Shown here piece after piece: positions 1 through 8,919 of a stretch of 62,745 bases of DNA; the stretch's first letter is position 1; every line of letters begins with the position of its first letter. The notes beneath the pieces are model-generated. The model did not search any database and was not told where the DNA came from. It worked only from the letters and a program-made list of their open reading frames with translations. Source of the stretch: Lewinellaceae bacterium (GTDB lineage Bacteria; Bacteroidota; Bacteroidia; Chitinophagales; Saprospiraceae); NCBI GenBank assembly GCA_024639065.1, contig JAHEJC010000003.1:1-62745 (forward strand), read 5' to 3'. The translations under genes and the position numbers were made by a program.

Positions 1-670
1 CTTCCATACGATTGACAATACCGTCAATTTTTGAAATAATATAATTGTAAAATATTTGGAGGATAATGGCTACTATCAATCCAAATACCGTGGTCAAAAG
101 GGCCACTTTGATACCCCCTGCAACCACATCCGGTCTCAAGTCACCAACTTCTTCGATTCGCTCAAAGGCTCCAATCATCCCTATAACCGTTCCCATAAAT
201 CCAAGCATCGGAGCAATTGCGATAAATAGAGAGATCCATACCAATCCTTTTTCAAGGAGTCCCATTTGAACACTGCCATAACTCACGATCGCTTTTTCAA
301 CTGCTTCAGGGCCTTTAGCAGAAGTTCTTAGTCCTTCATACATAATACTTGCCGTAGGGCCAGGAGTAGATTTACATACTTCCATGGCGCCTTCAAGATC
401 ATTGTCTTGTAACCGCTCATCGATTCGACCTAATAATTTATCTGTATTGGTGCTCGCTATATTTAGTGTAATAATGCGCTCAATACAAAAAGCCAGTCCT
501 AAAATAAGACATACTAATACGATGCTCATAAAGAACCACCCCCCTTCAATAAAATTTTCTTTTAATACTTGGAAACCCACTGGACCTGAAGCGTCTTGGG
601 CTAAAACTTCAATAGCTCCAGATGTGGAAGCCAGAACAAATACTAGTGGTAAAACAATAACCTTTCGCAT
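1..670 (-). CDS. MotA/TolQ/ExbB proton channel family protein (partial, runs off left edge)
   Basis: Not in the ORF track because it has no stop inside the window. Reading the minus strand from ATG at 670 gives an uninterrupted frame of 223 codons to the edge. It begins MRKVIVLPLVFVLAST, an N-terminal hydrophobic segment, followed by a second membrane segment (WFFMSIVLVCLILGLAFCIE). The conserved channel core of the family follows, with IAPMLGFMGTVIGMIGAFE and then a last helix GGIKVALLTTVFGLIVAIIL. The pairing of PMLGFMGTVxGM with a later helix containing TTxxGLxVAI is diagnostic of ExbB/TolQ/MotA inner-membrane subunits. These conduct protons and energise TonB-type or gliding/transport machinery. 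The ExbD partner would be expected just beyond the left edge. Its start lies 81 nt after the tRNA-Ser gene on the same strand, so co-transcription is possible. Confidence 0.9.
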   Translation of the reverse strand, partial: MRKVIVLPLVFVLASTSGAIEVLAQDASGPVGFQVLKENFIEGGWFFMSIVLVCLILGLAFCIERIITLNIASTNTDKLLGRIDERLQDNDLEGAMEVCKSTPGPTASIMYEGLRTSAKGPEAVEKAIVSYGSVQMGLLEKGLVWISLFIAIAPMLGFMGTVIGMIGAFERIEEVGDLRPDVVAGGIKVALLTTVFGLIVAIILQIFYNYIISKIDGIVNRME

Positions 671-750
671 AACTTGATTGTATTTATGATTAGAATGAAT
701 GGATAAATTTTATATATAAATCCTTTAATTTTATTAGCTTTTCTTCCCAG

Positions 751-835
751 CGGAGAGTAAGGGATTCGAACCCTTGATCCCTCTCGGGAAACACGCTTTC
801 CAGGCGTGCGCCTTAAACCACTCGGCCAACTCTCC
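751..835 (-). tRNA. tRNA-Ser (anticodon GGA)
   Basis: On the minus strand the sequence begins GGAGAGTTGGCCGAGTGG and ends with GGTTCGAATCC and ACTCTCC. The 7-bp acceptor stem GGAGAGT/ACTCTCC, the T-loop GTTCGAAT and a long variable arm (CCCGAGAGGG) identify a class II tRNA. The anticodon loop CTGGAAA gives anticodon GGA, hence serine. The discriminator base is G at position 751 and CCA is not encoded. The 79-aa ORF laid over it in the track is an artefact. Confidence 0.96.
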
Positions 836-978
836 AATATGAAAGTAATTTTCGTCTCTTTTCCTTGCATGAAGAAATGCAAAAATTACAAATTAAACAA
901 ATAAATCAAAATATTTTTGGCCTGCTCATCTAATAGATTAAACTAATACTTATTTAAGGTGTGTCCAATGCAAAATAT

Positions 979-1746
979 TCATAAAATAGATGAATATAAT
1001 TGTTTTGCATTTTCAGAGGTGATCTTGGCTACTGAATCCAAAGGTACATTTTTTACCTCAGCTAATTTACTACCGACCTCTAAAATGTACGCACTTTCAT
1101 TGCGCTTCCCTCTAAAAGGTACAGGTGCAAGATATGGAGCATCTGTTTCTAGAATAATGTGTTGCAAATCAACTTCTTTCAAAACTAAATCCAAATTGCT
1201 GTTTTTGAAAGTCAATACACCACCTATGCCTAATAAAAACCCTAACTCAATGATTTTTTGAGCTTGAGCAATCGATCCGGTAAAACAATGAAAAACACCG
1301 GGCACTGACAACTCAAGATCTGTCAGAATATCAATATTTCGATCGATAGACTCTCTAGAATGAATGACAATGGGTAATTTCATCTTTTCTGCCCATCTAC
1401 ACTGAATCCTGAGTGCATCTTCTTGCTGTTGAGTGAAGGTAGTATCCCAAAAAAAATCCAAGCCAATTTCACCGATGGCACAAATAGGTCTTTCGTTTAA
1501 CCGGGCTTCCAATTGATTAAGTTGATCTAGGTAATCTTCTTTGACTGAACACGGGTGTAGTCCCACCATTGGCAAACAAGTCTCCGGATATAAATCACAT
1601 AATGCAAATAAATCATTTAAAGATTCAAGATCTATATTTGGCAAAGCGATCTTGTCAACCCCAACTGAAATAGCGCGTTCAACAGCTGCCTGACGGTCCT
1701 GGTCAAATTGTTCAACATATAAGTGTGCATGGGTATCAAACCACAT
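979..1746 (-). CDS. tatD: TatD family metal-dependent hydrolase
   Basis: The 255-residue protein has the full set of TatD landmarks. The N-terminal metal motif is FDTHAHLY (family HxH). It also has GEIGLDFFWD, the ligand motifs VIHSRES and GVFHCFTGS, and the C-terminal ETDAPYLAP. TatD proteins are TIM-barrel metallohydrolases acting as 3'-5' DNA/RNA exonucleases, with roles in DNA repair and turnover. The length is typical of the family. It is transcribed divergently from the RNase H gene, with 37 bp between the two starts, and a consensus Bacteroidota -7 box lies in that gap on this strand. Confidence 0.95.
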   Translation of the reverse strand: MWFDTHAHLYVEQFDQDRQAAVERAISVGVDKIALPNIDLESLNDLFALCDLYPETCLPMVGLHPCSVKEDYLDQLNQLEARLNERPICAIGEIGLDFFWDTTFTQQQEDALRIQCRWAEKMKLPIVIHSRESIDRNIDILTDLELSVPGVFHCFTGSIAQAQKIIELGFLLGIGGVLTFKNSNLDLVLKEVDLQHIILETDAPYLAPVPFRGKRNESAYILEVGSKLAEVKNVPLDSVAKITSENAKQLYSSIL

Positions 1747-1770
1747 CTACCAAAAAGATTTATATTGCCG

Positions 1771-1778
1771 CAAAGTTA
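1771..1778 (-). promoter_or_regulatory. Bacteroidota -7 promoter box for tatD
   Basis: The minus strand reads TAACTTTGCGGC, an exact match to the Bacteroidota sigma-factor -7 consensus TAnnTTTG followed by the favoured C. It lies 25 nt upstream of the tatD ATG, giving a short leader. The matching -33 element would fall inside the start of the divergent RNase H gene. Confidence 0.6.
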
Positions 1779-1783
1779 GTCTA

Positions 1784-2410
1784 ATGGCAAAGAAAAAGAA
1801 ATATTATGTGGTCTGGGAGGGTCTCAATCCTGGGATTTATGATAGCTGGGAGGCATGTAAAGCGGAAATAAAAGGTTACCCTAATGCTAAATACAAATCC
1901 TTTACGAGCAAAGAAGAAGCACTCCAAGCTCAAGGATGGGGTTATGATCAAATCGATCGAAAAAAATGGATTCTACCTAAAAACGAGCTATTAGCTAGCC
2001 AAATTATACTTCCAAGTATAAGCGTAGATGGAGCCTGTAGTGGAAATCCAGGAGTTACAGAATACCAGGGCGTAATAACCGATACCAAAGAACAGCTATT
2101 TCATGGAGGACCCTTTCAGGGTGGGTCAAATAATTTGGGAGAATTTTTGGCTTTAGTCCATGCAATCTCACTGCTTAAAAAGCAAAACAAAGAAAACATT
2201 CCTATTTATACGGATAGTAAAACGGCCATGGCCTGGTTGAGAAATCGGAAAGTAAAAACAACCATAAAACGAAATAAACTCAATGAAACCATATTTGTAC
2301 TGGTCGATCGGGCGGAAAAATGGATTCAAAATAATTCCTGGAAAAACCAAATTTTAAAATGGGAAACCAAATTATGGGGCGAGATTCCTGCCGATTTTGG
2401 AAGGAAATAA
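1784..2410 (+). CDS. Viroplasmin-type ribonuclease H (RNase HI with N-terminal hybrid-binding domain)
   Basis: The 208-aa protein has two parts. Residues 1-55 (KKYYVVWEGLNPGIYDSWEA ... KSFTSKEEA) form the caulimovirus viroplasmin/RNase H1 hybrid-binding fold, which grips RNA-DNA duplexes. Residues 75-208 are the RNase H domain, with acidic residues in SVDGACSGNPG, NLGEFLALVHA and IYTDSKTAMAWL and a late Asp in IPADFG. The enzyme cleaves RNA in RNA-DNA hybrids. This fusion is common in Bacteroidota, where it can serve as the RNase HI. It stands alone, divergent from tatD, and is followed by a short-repeat region. Confidence 0.93.
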   Translation: MAKKKKYYVVWEGLNPGIYDSWEACKAEIKGYPNAKYKSFTSKEEALQAQGWGYDQIDRKKWILPKNELLASQIILPSISVDGACSGNPGVTEYQGVITDTKEQLFHGGPFQGGSNNLGEFLALVHAISLLKKQNKENIPIYTDSKTAMAWLRNRKVKTTIKRNKLNETIFVLVDRAEKWIQNNSWKNQILKWETKLWGEIPADFGRK

Positions 2411-2417
2411 AGTTATA

Positions 2418-2577
2418 AGAGCGCTGCGCTGTGAGAAACAAGACCGCTGCACTATGAGAAGTGATTGGTGGTATTCTCGATTTTTTATTTTAAACTATTA
2501 CGCTTTAACTTCCAAAAGAGACCCACTACGCTTTGAGACCGCTTCGCTGTGAGAAAAGAGACGCTTCGCTATGAGAT
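2418..2577. repeat. Degenerate ~20-nt direct repeats (AGACCGCTTCGCTRTGAGAA)
   Basis: Five imperfect copies of a unit like AGACCGCTTCGCTGTGAGAA are visible. They begin near 2418 (AGAGCGCTGCGCTGTGAGAA), 2441 (AGACCGCTGCACTATGAGAA), 2519 (AGACCCACTACGCTTTGAG), 2536 (AGACCGCTTCGCTGTGAGAA) and 2557 (AGAGACGCTTCGCTATGAGA). Copies 3-5 are nearly contiguous. Unique AT-rich sequence separates copies 2 and 3. There is no coding frame across them and the function is unknown. Spacing is too tight and variable for a CRISPR. Confidence 0.75.
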
Positions 2578-2584
2578 GGGTAGG

Positions 2585-2604
2585 CCTGCCTCTTGTCAGG
2601 CAGG
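2585..2604. repeat. 7-bp inverted repeat CCTGCCT/AGGCAGG
   Basis: A perfect 7-bp stem (CCTGCCT ... AGGCAGG) with a 6-nt loop lies immediately after the short direct repeats and before the end of def. No T-tract follows on either strand, so it is not an obvious intrinsic terminator. It may be part of a dispersed palindromic repeat family. Confidence 0.5.
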
Positions 2605-2653
2605 TGTATGATGCGATTTGTACTGGCTGTGCAATTAGATAAATGAAGTTCAA

Positions 2654-3211
2654 TTATTTTTGGAATGCTTTGACCTTGTATTCACAGTCCACAATTCCTT
2701 TTTTGATGTTATTTAGTTTTTTCTGAATTCTTCTTTTTTTAATGGGCTTCAATTTTTCAATAAACAAATCCCCTTCTAAATGATCGTATTCATGTTGAAT
2801 AACTCGAGCATTAAGATTATCAAATTCTTCGATATGCTCTTCAAAATGCTCATCCCAATATTTCAATTTAATCTTTGGTGGCCTACTTACATCCCCTCGA
2901 ATAGTAGGAATACTTAAACATCCTTCTTCATATTCCCAGAAGTCTCCTGTTTCTTCAATTTTTTCAGCATTTATAAACACTTTTTTTATCCCTTTTTCTG
3001 TTTCATGGTCTTTCAAAACTTGGTTAGAGTCCACGATAAATAAACGAATTGAAAGACCTACCTGCGGTGCTGCCAAACCAATCCCATGAGCATTATACAT
3101 AGTTTCCCACATATTTTGGATCAATAGATCCAAGTTTTGGTAATTCTCCTCAATCGGAAGGGATGATTTCTTAAGGATGGGATGACCCAATAAATAAATA
3201 GGTAAAATCAT
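2654..3211 (-). CDS. def: Peptide deformylase
   Basis: The 185-aa protein carries all three deformylase motifs: HGIGLAAPQVG (residues ~42-52), EEGCLSIP (metal-binding Cys, ~95-102) and QHEYDHLEGDLF (HExxH-type metal site, ~138-149). It removes the N-formyl group from nascent polypeptides in the cytoplasm, an essential step of protein maturation. Length and motif order are typical of the bacterial type. A good -7 box lies 20 nt upstream of the ATG. The C-terminal tail is Lys-rich, which is common in Bacteroidota homologues. Confidence 0.97.
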   Translation of the reverse strand: MILPIYLLGHPILKKSSLPIEENYQNLDLLIQNMWETMYNAHGIGLAAPQVGLSIRLFIVDSNQVLKDHETEKGIKKVFINAEKIEETGDFWEYEEGCLSIPTIRGDVSRPPKIKLKYWDEHFEEHIEEFDNLNARVIQHEYDHLEGDLFIEKLKPIKKRRIQKKLNNIKKGIVDCEYKVKAFQK

Positions 3212-3230
3212 AAAATCAAAAATTCATGCA

Positions 3231-3238
3231 AATGTACA
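3231..3238 (-). promoter_or_regulatory. -7 promoter box for def
   Basis: The minus strand reads TACATTTGC, an exact TAnnTTTGY match, 20 nt before the def start codon. A TTTC lies 19 nt further upstream as a possible degenerate -33 element. Confidence 0.55.
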
Positions 3239-3397
3239 ATTCTATAAAACAATTTGAAACTGGCTATTGGTTCAAAAATTCTTTTTGATAATTTTTATCT
3301 ACAATGTAAGGACGACCGGAAATGAACCTGGTGAAATAAAGATTTCAGGTATAATTGGAACCCTGACTAATTAGCTTTGCTATTTTTACCAAAGAAG

Positions 3398-3811
3398 TTA
3401 AATATGTCCAAGGTAATCTTGTAATATCAATACAGCACTAATTTTATCAATTAGGGCTTTGTTACGACGTTTCATCTTTTTAATTCCACTTTTATAAATG
3501 ATTTCTTTAGCTCTTTCAGAGGTAAATGCCTCATCATGATGTACGATATCCAGGTGAGGCCATTTCGCTTTGATGGAGTGAACAAGTTTCTTAATGGCCT
3601 TTAAATTTGGATGATCTTCAGGAAGTCCCACCGACGGATCACCGATAACAATTTTGTATACTTTTTCACGACAAAAATAATTTTCAAAGTATTCAATCAA
3701 AGTTTCCGTCGGAACAGTTTCCAAAGGTGACACAATAATTTCCAGCGGATCGGTTACGGCCAGACCGGTTCTTTTTGACCCATAATCAATACCTATTATT
3801 CGACCTTTCAT
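3398..3811 (-). CDS. ruvX: Holliday junction resolvase-like protein RuvX/YqgF
   Basis: The protein has about 137 aa from the chosen start MKGRIIGIDYGSKRTGLAV. The ORF track begins 12 residues earlier, but family members begin within a few residues of the GIDYG motif. Other family motifs are KIVIGDPSVGLPEDHPN, DEAFTSERAKEII and the C-terminal DKISAVLILQDYL. The fold is RNase H-like, with acidic residues in GIDYG and DEAFTS. The YqgF/RuvX family is linked to pre-16S rRNA 5'-end processing and to Holliday junction resolution. It lies just downstream of the terminator of protein A and is probably transcribed separately. Confidence 0.93.
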   Translation of the reverse strand: MKGRIIGIDYGSKRTGLAVTDPLEIIVSPLETVPTETLIEYFENYFCREKVYKIVIGDPSVGLPEDHPNLKAIKKLVHSIKAKWPHLDIVHHDEAFTSERAKEIIYKSGIKKMKRRNKALIDKISAVLILQDYLGHI

Positions 3812-3847
3812 ATTCATATTAACACAAGTTCTTCGATACAGTTCCAC

Positions 3848-3888
3848 AAAAAAATGAACCCCCTCCGAACTTAACCGGAGAGGGGTCC
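3848..3888 (-). terminator. Intrinsic terminator downstream of protein A
   Basis: On the minus strand, ACCCCTCTCCG pairs with CGGAGGGGGTT across a short loop, followed by CATTTTTTTG. It sits about 40 nt after the stop codon of the 1506-aa gene and before ruvX. Confidence 0.8.
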
Positions 3889-3925
3889 CATCCCAAAAAC
3901 AGTAAACTCTTAGAGCAAAAACAAT

Positions 3926-6900
3926 TTATTCTACTATAATCATCTTCTTCGTTGCATTGAATTGATCTGTTTCTAATTGATAGTACAATACACCGGCCAG
4001 ATTCAATTCAGATTTCGTAATATTAATCTGATTTAATCCTTTGGAGTAATTGCCTTCATAAGACTTAATCAATTTTCCGGTAACATCCATGATCTTTAAT
4101 GTAGCTCTGCTATCTTCAGGCAATACAAATCCAATAATCGTTTGTTGATTGAATGGGTTTGGACTGTTCTGCAAGAGAACAAAATCAGATGTCTGGATTT
4201 TATTTCCTGATAAGATGTCTAGTTTAACTTGTTGTACCTCCAATTGATCATCATAGGCTTCAGCGTCCGTGAGGGCCGAACTTATCTTGAACATGTCTTT
4301 AGTATTTCCAAATTCAAGGGTATTAAATACCAGCGTAAATAGTACTTCATCATTAGTAGCACTCACTGGTGAAGTGTTGTGCCAGCTTGTTGACAGTTTA
4401 CCTTCAGCCAATCGGTGAAATCCGAAATTGGAGTCAGATACATCTAACAAACCACTTTCAACTCGCTCCAGATTCAGCGCACTAGCATCAAACTCTAAGG
4501 TGAATTGGTATCCGGTAATCTGTGCAAAATTAGCCGCAGTTACTGGAACTTTAAGCTCCATCTGACTGCTGAATCGAGATTCATCAATCTGAAGAACCAA
4601 CGCTCTAGCTGATCTTATTTGAGCACCCTGTAATTCACTTGGACTTACCGTACCATTAACATCACCGACTTTCAATCCAACAAAATCAACTTTCATATCC
4701 TCTGCCAAATTAGAGATGCTATAGGCTTCCATGAAATCTTCAGTAAGCGGATTTCTAGGATCATTAAACTGGTAATCTTTAGAAACGAATCTCCATGAAG
4801 TATTCTTCACAAATGATTCATCGATACCCAAGATCAATCGGCGCAACTGAACTAAATCCAATGCAGTCACGGCACCATTATCATCTATATCAGCCGCTAT
4901 GATTTTGTATGGACTATTCAATGGTGCAATTCCAAGTATATGCTTCTGGATCAATACCAAGTCCAAAGTTGATACTCCATTAACCGGATTGATATCCTTA
5001 TCAGGAATTATTGAATAAGTGCCTCCCATGACCATATTGCCAAAGTTGAAAGATCCTTCCACTCCAGTACTCACTGGTTGAGTGCCACTGCCTTTTAATT
5101 CAACTTTTACTTTTTCAATCTTGATATTTTGTTCTGTAACCAGTTCACCGGAGATAGTAGCTGTTTGAAGTTGTAAACCAGAACAAGCACCCATGTTATC
5201 TTGAATGGTGACATCAACTACACAGAAATCCTGATTACCCCATGAGTCAGTCACCCACATCTCGACTGTCCTTACTCCAATACTATCGCAAGTGAAATCT
5301 CTATATTTATCAGTTGTATCTGCAGAGAACGAGAAGGCTACCACATCCTGCAAGCAATAAGCAAAACTACCTGCATCAAAATCTTCAGCCCATATTTGAA
5401 CCATGCCTCGGTCAAACGCATTGTCTCCATCATCATCAATTCCCATTAAACCTACAACTAAATCATTGTGACAATAAGGTGTAGGTTTTTTACAAAGATC
5501 AATTTCAAAGGTTATAGTGGTATCTCGAAGGTTTCCACATTTATCCGCAACAGAAAATTTAATTTTGTGCGGATCACCCGGTTTGCTGATTGGGAATGGT
5601 TGGTCGATTGTTGCTGAACCACCGAACTGTCTAGGTAATTCAACATACTCACCCTTTGAAAATTCATCAACAAAAATCCTCCAAACTAATTCAGCATCAG
5701 GGGTGCAATCATCAGAGGCCTCCACCACAAATCTCGCATTACCTACGCAAGTCTCCCGATCAGTAGCACATGCTATCACTTCTTCAGTCACTCTCAATTC
5801 AGGTGCTTCTTGATTTCTTACTTTAATAATTTGAGTATACTTCATGTATCCATCTCCATTATCTTTCAGACTACGATTAATATCATATCTAGTCGGAGAC
5901 GCTACACAGCTATCCAAACAAATGTCAAGGGATCTGTGGTGAACATCTGGATCGTATTCACACCAGTCAATAATTGTCCAGGTTCTAATGATCTTCAAAC
6001 AAGCGTCCTCAACAATGGTAAAGGTCTCATCAGAATAGGACATACCGATTTGCTCGCATTCATCATCAGTAACGACCGGTCTGCCTATGTTATCCGGATC
6101 TAGATCAAATGCTAGATTTGACTCACAGAATAAAGTAGTATCGGCAGGAAATTTAACTTCAAAATCCGATCGGTGTAAAACATAAACCCGTTGATGACAG
6201 GTTGTAGAATTACCACAAGCATCCCGGATAGTCCACGTACGAGTAAGTACTCCCTCTCCACAATCATCTAAGGATCCTGTAGTTGTGCTATCTATCATTA
6301 CATCTTTACAATTGTCTCCATATTCAGGAGTACGGAATAATGAAGTAGGATCAATCCTTACATCGAGGTCATCTAGTTCTAACCAATATGGACAATCAAT
6401 GCAGTTCTTGAATCCACTACCGGGTCCTATAACTATTGGGCCTGGTGCAGTTCCATAACCTCCGTGATTATTACCACATTCTGCATAATGTGCACTTTCT
6501 GCAGCTGGATTTTGGATGACCGCATCACAGTAAACCGTAACATCGTCATATGGTCGACAATAAGGATCAACCTTATCATCAACATTCACTTCCACCATAC
6601 ATTCACTGAAATAGTAAATACAAGAATCAGCCACACCAGTAATGTCGTTTAAGAAATTTGAAAGGGAATAATTTTGCGTGAGTACTTCTGCCAGTGACTT
6701 CTTATCCTGTGCAAAAGACCCTCCTGGTAAACTTTTTTTGTATGTTTCAACACAATAGAAATCATGTTCGGAATCACCATGTAAATGTGGGTCATAATAT
6801 TTATATAGGTGACACTTAGAGTATACCCTGGTTACGACCATATTGTCTTCTGAACATCCTGTAAATTCCACATAGTCATTGAAGATATTACAGTCCAACC

Positions 6901-8446
6901 AGATTTCAATCCATGCTTCCAAATCTTTGTGGTACTTGTAATAATCTGTATTCCCTAATGCTGATTTAAATTCGTTGTGCCAGAATTCACGATACATCTC
7001 TACCTCACTCATATGAGCGGCTGAAAAATGCAGTTTATCACAACAATTATCATGGCTACCATCATCAAAGGTGGTAGCATAAATTCTTGCCCAGCATTCA
7101 TTTGGATCCAAAGTAGTTCTGGTTATCTCATCACAAACCGGTGTAGGTGGGGTGGCATCTTTTACACATACTTTGAGGGTATCAATGCAATAATTACCAC
7201 ACGAATCATTCACAAATACATAGGCATCCCAGCACCCAGCCTTTGGGTATATATAAGCCCCAACGCCTGGCAAGACATCCTTATATTCGGTCACCGATTT
7301 ATTTTCATGGTGATCATAATAAGTGATTTGAACTTTTACTTTTTCTATGCCGGAGCACTCATAAATTACTTTAGGATAAGGAATTAATACGTGCGCTTTA
7401 CATTCATGTGGAGCAACAATTGCATCAATATCCGCATATTTTTCAATTTCTGGTTTAGTAGTATCCACTATTTTAATCCATTGCACGCATACAATAGTGG
7501 TGTCTCTACACCAATCAACTATTTCCCAGGTGCGTCGAATCTTTTTACCATTACCGCAAATCGCCCACTCATGTTCTTTGAAATGGGTATAAGTTTTACA
7601 AATATCGCCACTAGGGTAAAGATCTACTAAAGTATCTCTACCTGGTTTGTAATTTTCAATAAAAACTTGAGGAACACCGGTAAATGCAGGATCTATATAG
7701 CCATCATTGTCTTGATCCAACGTATCCGCCGCACTGCAATCAAACATAGTATCCCTAGGACATACTATACTGTCAAGTGGAACTCTAGCTACATAAAACG
7801 TATCTGTACATTCATAGGAATTGCCCCATCGGTCTTTAGAAAATAATTTACGTATACACAATCCAGAAAATTCAGCATTTTCTTCGCAGGTATATTCATC
7901 ACAAGTCATCTGGATCACTACGGGGAATTCTTCTACACCCCCACAATTATCCATGGCCATACCAGAAGGGAATCGATCTGTGCCGAGTTCGTATTTTTCA
8001 AGCTCAACACAGAAAATCGTATCTACAATACAATCGAGTCTGGGGCCAGCTTTGTCCTCCACATTGACGTAAGCCCAACAGCTGTTTCCAGTGGTGGCTT
8101 CGACAACTTTAGCAGTTAATTGTTGTCCTACATGGTCACAATTCACCTCATCGCCGGCGATTGGTCTTCCATATTGATCCGTTAATTCTACTGACAAAGT
8201 GGGTGCAGGACAACCTGAAGTATCTACCATAATCATTACCGGGGTAATTTGGACGGTACCACCTGTAATGGTGTCCAAGGATAAGTTCATGTTGCTACAA
8301 CCCATTGGACATTGTGCCGATAATGTAGAGAAAAATCCTACACTAATCAATGCGAACAACATCCAAAGCTTAGAGAGTTTACTGCTTCTTGGGAAAAGCT
8401 CTCCAATAGCAGAATGTGCAAAAATCGAAGAGTTAAATTTCTTCAT
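3926..8446 (-). CDS. Protein A: giant T9SS-secreted HYR-like/dockerin/cohesin-like protein
   Basis: The protein has 1506 aa. The N-terminus has a long polar stretch, then a hydrophobic signal core (LWMLFALISVGFFSTLSA) before QC. Residues ~45-1090 are Cys-rich HYR-like beta modules. They are marked by repeated RTW.I.DWC, D.CGN...C and D..PP..C phrases and a shared block CDEITRTTLDPNECWARIY. Residues ~1095-1150 resemble a carboxypeptidase-regulatory-like fold. Residues ~1152-1210 are a dockerin-like pair (NGVSTLDLVLIQKHILGI and DIDDNGAVTALDLVQLRRLI). Residues ~1280-1408 look like a cohesin (VTAANFAQITGYQFTLEFD). Residues ~1422-1506 are a T9SS type A sorting domain (LLQNSPNPF ... LYYQLETDQFNATKKMIIVE). 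It is homologous to E and F along most of its length. Its function is unknown; export and surface display are inferred from the sorting domain. It has its own terminator and a 5'-leader box shared with other members. Confidence 0.88.
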   Translation of the reverse strand: MKKFNSSIFAHSAIGELFPRSSKLSKLWMLFALISVGFFSTLSAQCPMGCSNMNLSLDTITGGTVQITPVMIMVDTSGCPAPTLSVELTDQYGRPIAGDEVNCDHVGQQLTAKVVEATTGNSCWAYVNVEDKAGPRLDCIVDTIFCVELEKYELGTDRFPSGMAMDNCGGVEEFPVVIQMTCDEYTCEENAEFSGLCIRKLFSKDRWGNSYECTDTFYVARVPLDSIVCPRDTMFDCSAADTLDQDNDGYIDPAFTGVPQVFIENYKPGRDTLVDLYPSGDICKTYTHFKEHEWAICGNGKKIRRTWEIVDWCRDTTIVCVQWIKIVDTTKPEIEKYADIDAIVAPHECKAHVLIPYPKVIYECSGIEKVKVQITYYDHHENKSVTEYKDVLPGVGAYIYPKAGCWDAYVFVNDSCGNYCIDTLKVCVKDATPPTPVCDEITRTTLDPNECWARIYATTFDDGSHDNCCDKLHFSAAHMSEVEMYREFWHNEFKSALGNTDYYKYHKDLEAWIEIWLDCNIFNDYVEFTGCSEDNMVVTRVYSKCHLYKYYDPHLHGDSEHDFYCVETYKKSLPGGSFAQDKKSLAEVLTQNYSLSNFLNDITGVADSCIYYFSECMVEVNVDDKVDPYCRPYDDVTVYCDAVIQNPAAESAHYAECGNNHGGYGTAPGPIVIGPGSGFKNCIDCPYWLELDDLDVRIDPTSLFRTPEYGDNCKDVMIDSTTTGSLDDCGEGVLTRTWTIRDACGNSTTCHQRVYVLHRSDFEVKFPADTTLFCESNLAFDLDPDNIGRPVVTDDECEQIGMSYSDETFTIVEDACLKIIRTWTIIDWCEYDPDVHHRSLDICLDSCVASPTRYDINRSLKDNGDGYMKYTQIIKVRNQEAPELRVTEEVIACATDRETCVGNARFVVEASDDCTPDAELVWRIFVDEFSKGEYVELPRQFGGSATIDQPFPISKPGDPHKIKFSVADKCGNLRDTTITFEIDLCKKPTPYCHNDLVVGLMGIDDDGDNAFDRGMVQIWAEDFDAGSFAYCLQDVVAFSFSADTTDKYRDFTCDSIGVRTVEMWVTDSWGNQDFCVVDVTIQDNMGACSGLQLQTATISGELVTEQNIKIEKVKVELKGSGTQPVSTGVEGSFNFGNMVMGGTYSIIPDKDINPVNGVSTLDLVLIQKHILGIAPLNSPYKIIAADIDDNGAVTALDLVQLRRLILGIDESFVKNTSWRFVSKDYQFNDPRNPLTEDFMEAYSISNLAEDMKVDFVGLKVGDVNGTVSPSELQGAQIRSARALVLQIDESRFSSQMELKVPVTAANFAQITGYQFTLEFDASALNLERVESGLLDVSDSNFGFHRLAEGKLSTSWHNTSPVSATNDEVLFTLVFNTLEFGNTKDMFKISSALTDAEAYDDQLEVQQVKLDILSGNKIQTSDFVLLQNSPNPFNQQTIIGFVLPEDSRATLKIMDVTGKLIKSYEGNYSKGLNQINITKSELNLAGVLYYQLETDQFNATKKMIIVE

Positions 8447-8452
8447 GAGATC

Positions 8453-8466
8453 TTAGTTTTAGTTAA
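8453..8466 (-). promoter_or_regulatory. Leader box TTAACTAAAACTAA upstream of protein A
   Basis: It lies 6 nt before the ATG of A on the minus strand. Similar boxes occur before C (TTAACCAACACCGA), D (CACCCTAAAACCCG) and E (TTAACCAAAACCGA). The role is unknown; it could be a translation or regulatory element, or just shared ancestry of the 5' ends. Confidence 0.4.
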
Positions 8467-8853
8467 ATAATACACTGTCTGAGGACGCCAAAGGCATACC
8501 TCATTGCAATCAATTCACACAATGACTAAATCCATAGTCAAAGATTTCTTCGATCTATTATCAGAAATTTATTAGCTGGTTAAGCTAATCAGGTATAAGG
8601 TTGAATAACTTAAAAAATGTAGGTTACTAAAATCTCTCAGGAAAATAAAAAAGTAGGTTCTTTATTATTATATGCTCGACATGTACAATACATATTAAAA
8701 CATATAGTAATGTATTGCAAATATAGAGCTTCATTGCAGAAGTAAACTAACTAAATCTGGTATTTTTTATATATCATATAAATTTAAATTATAATCATTT
8801 GATTATCAATATAATTAGATTCGTTGCCTGGCAATTTATGGCCAATATAAATG

Positions 8854-8889
8854 AAAAAAACCCCCTTAAATAGATTAAGAGGGTTTTAA
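8854..8889 (-). terminator. Intrinsic terminator downstream of protein B
   Basis: On the minus strand, AAACCCTCTTAA pairs with TTAAGGGGGTTT (one T-G pair) across a small loop and runs into seven T residues. It lies about 30 nt after the stop of the 1770-aa gene. Confidence 0.85.
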
Positions 8890-8919
8890 CCAACGAACAA
8901 CGAACGTAAGAAGTGTCTC

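Larger units (their letters stand above)
8447..8919. other. Intergenic region between proteins A and B
   Basis: No gene is seen here. It is strongly AT-rich, with the 5' leader of A at the left end and the terminator of B at the right end. No TAnnTTTG box with convincing spacing was found for A. Confidence 0.7.

Noticed and set aside
66-677. Two plus-strand ORFs (67 and 97 aa)
   Set aside because: They are antisense shadows of the partial ExbB/TolQ-like gene, which is open across the whole minus strand.
643-882. 79-aa minus-strand ORF
   Set aside because: It overlaps the tRNA-Ser gene and the exbB start and has no protein-like features.
2418-2577. Possible CRISPR array
   Set aside because: Repeats are only ~20 nt, imperfect, partly contiguous, without regular spacers, and no cas genes are nearby.
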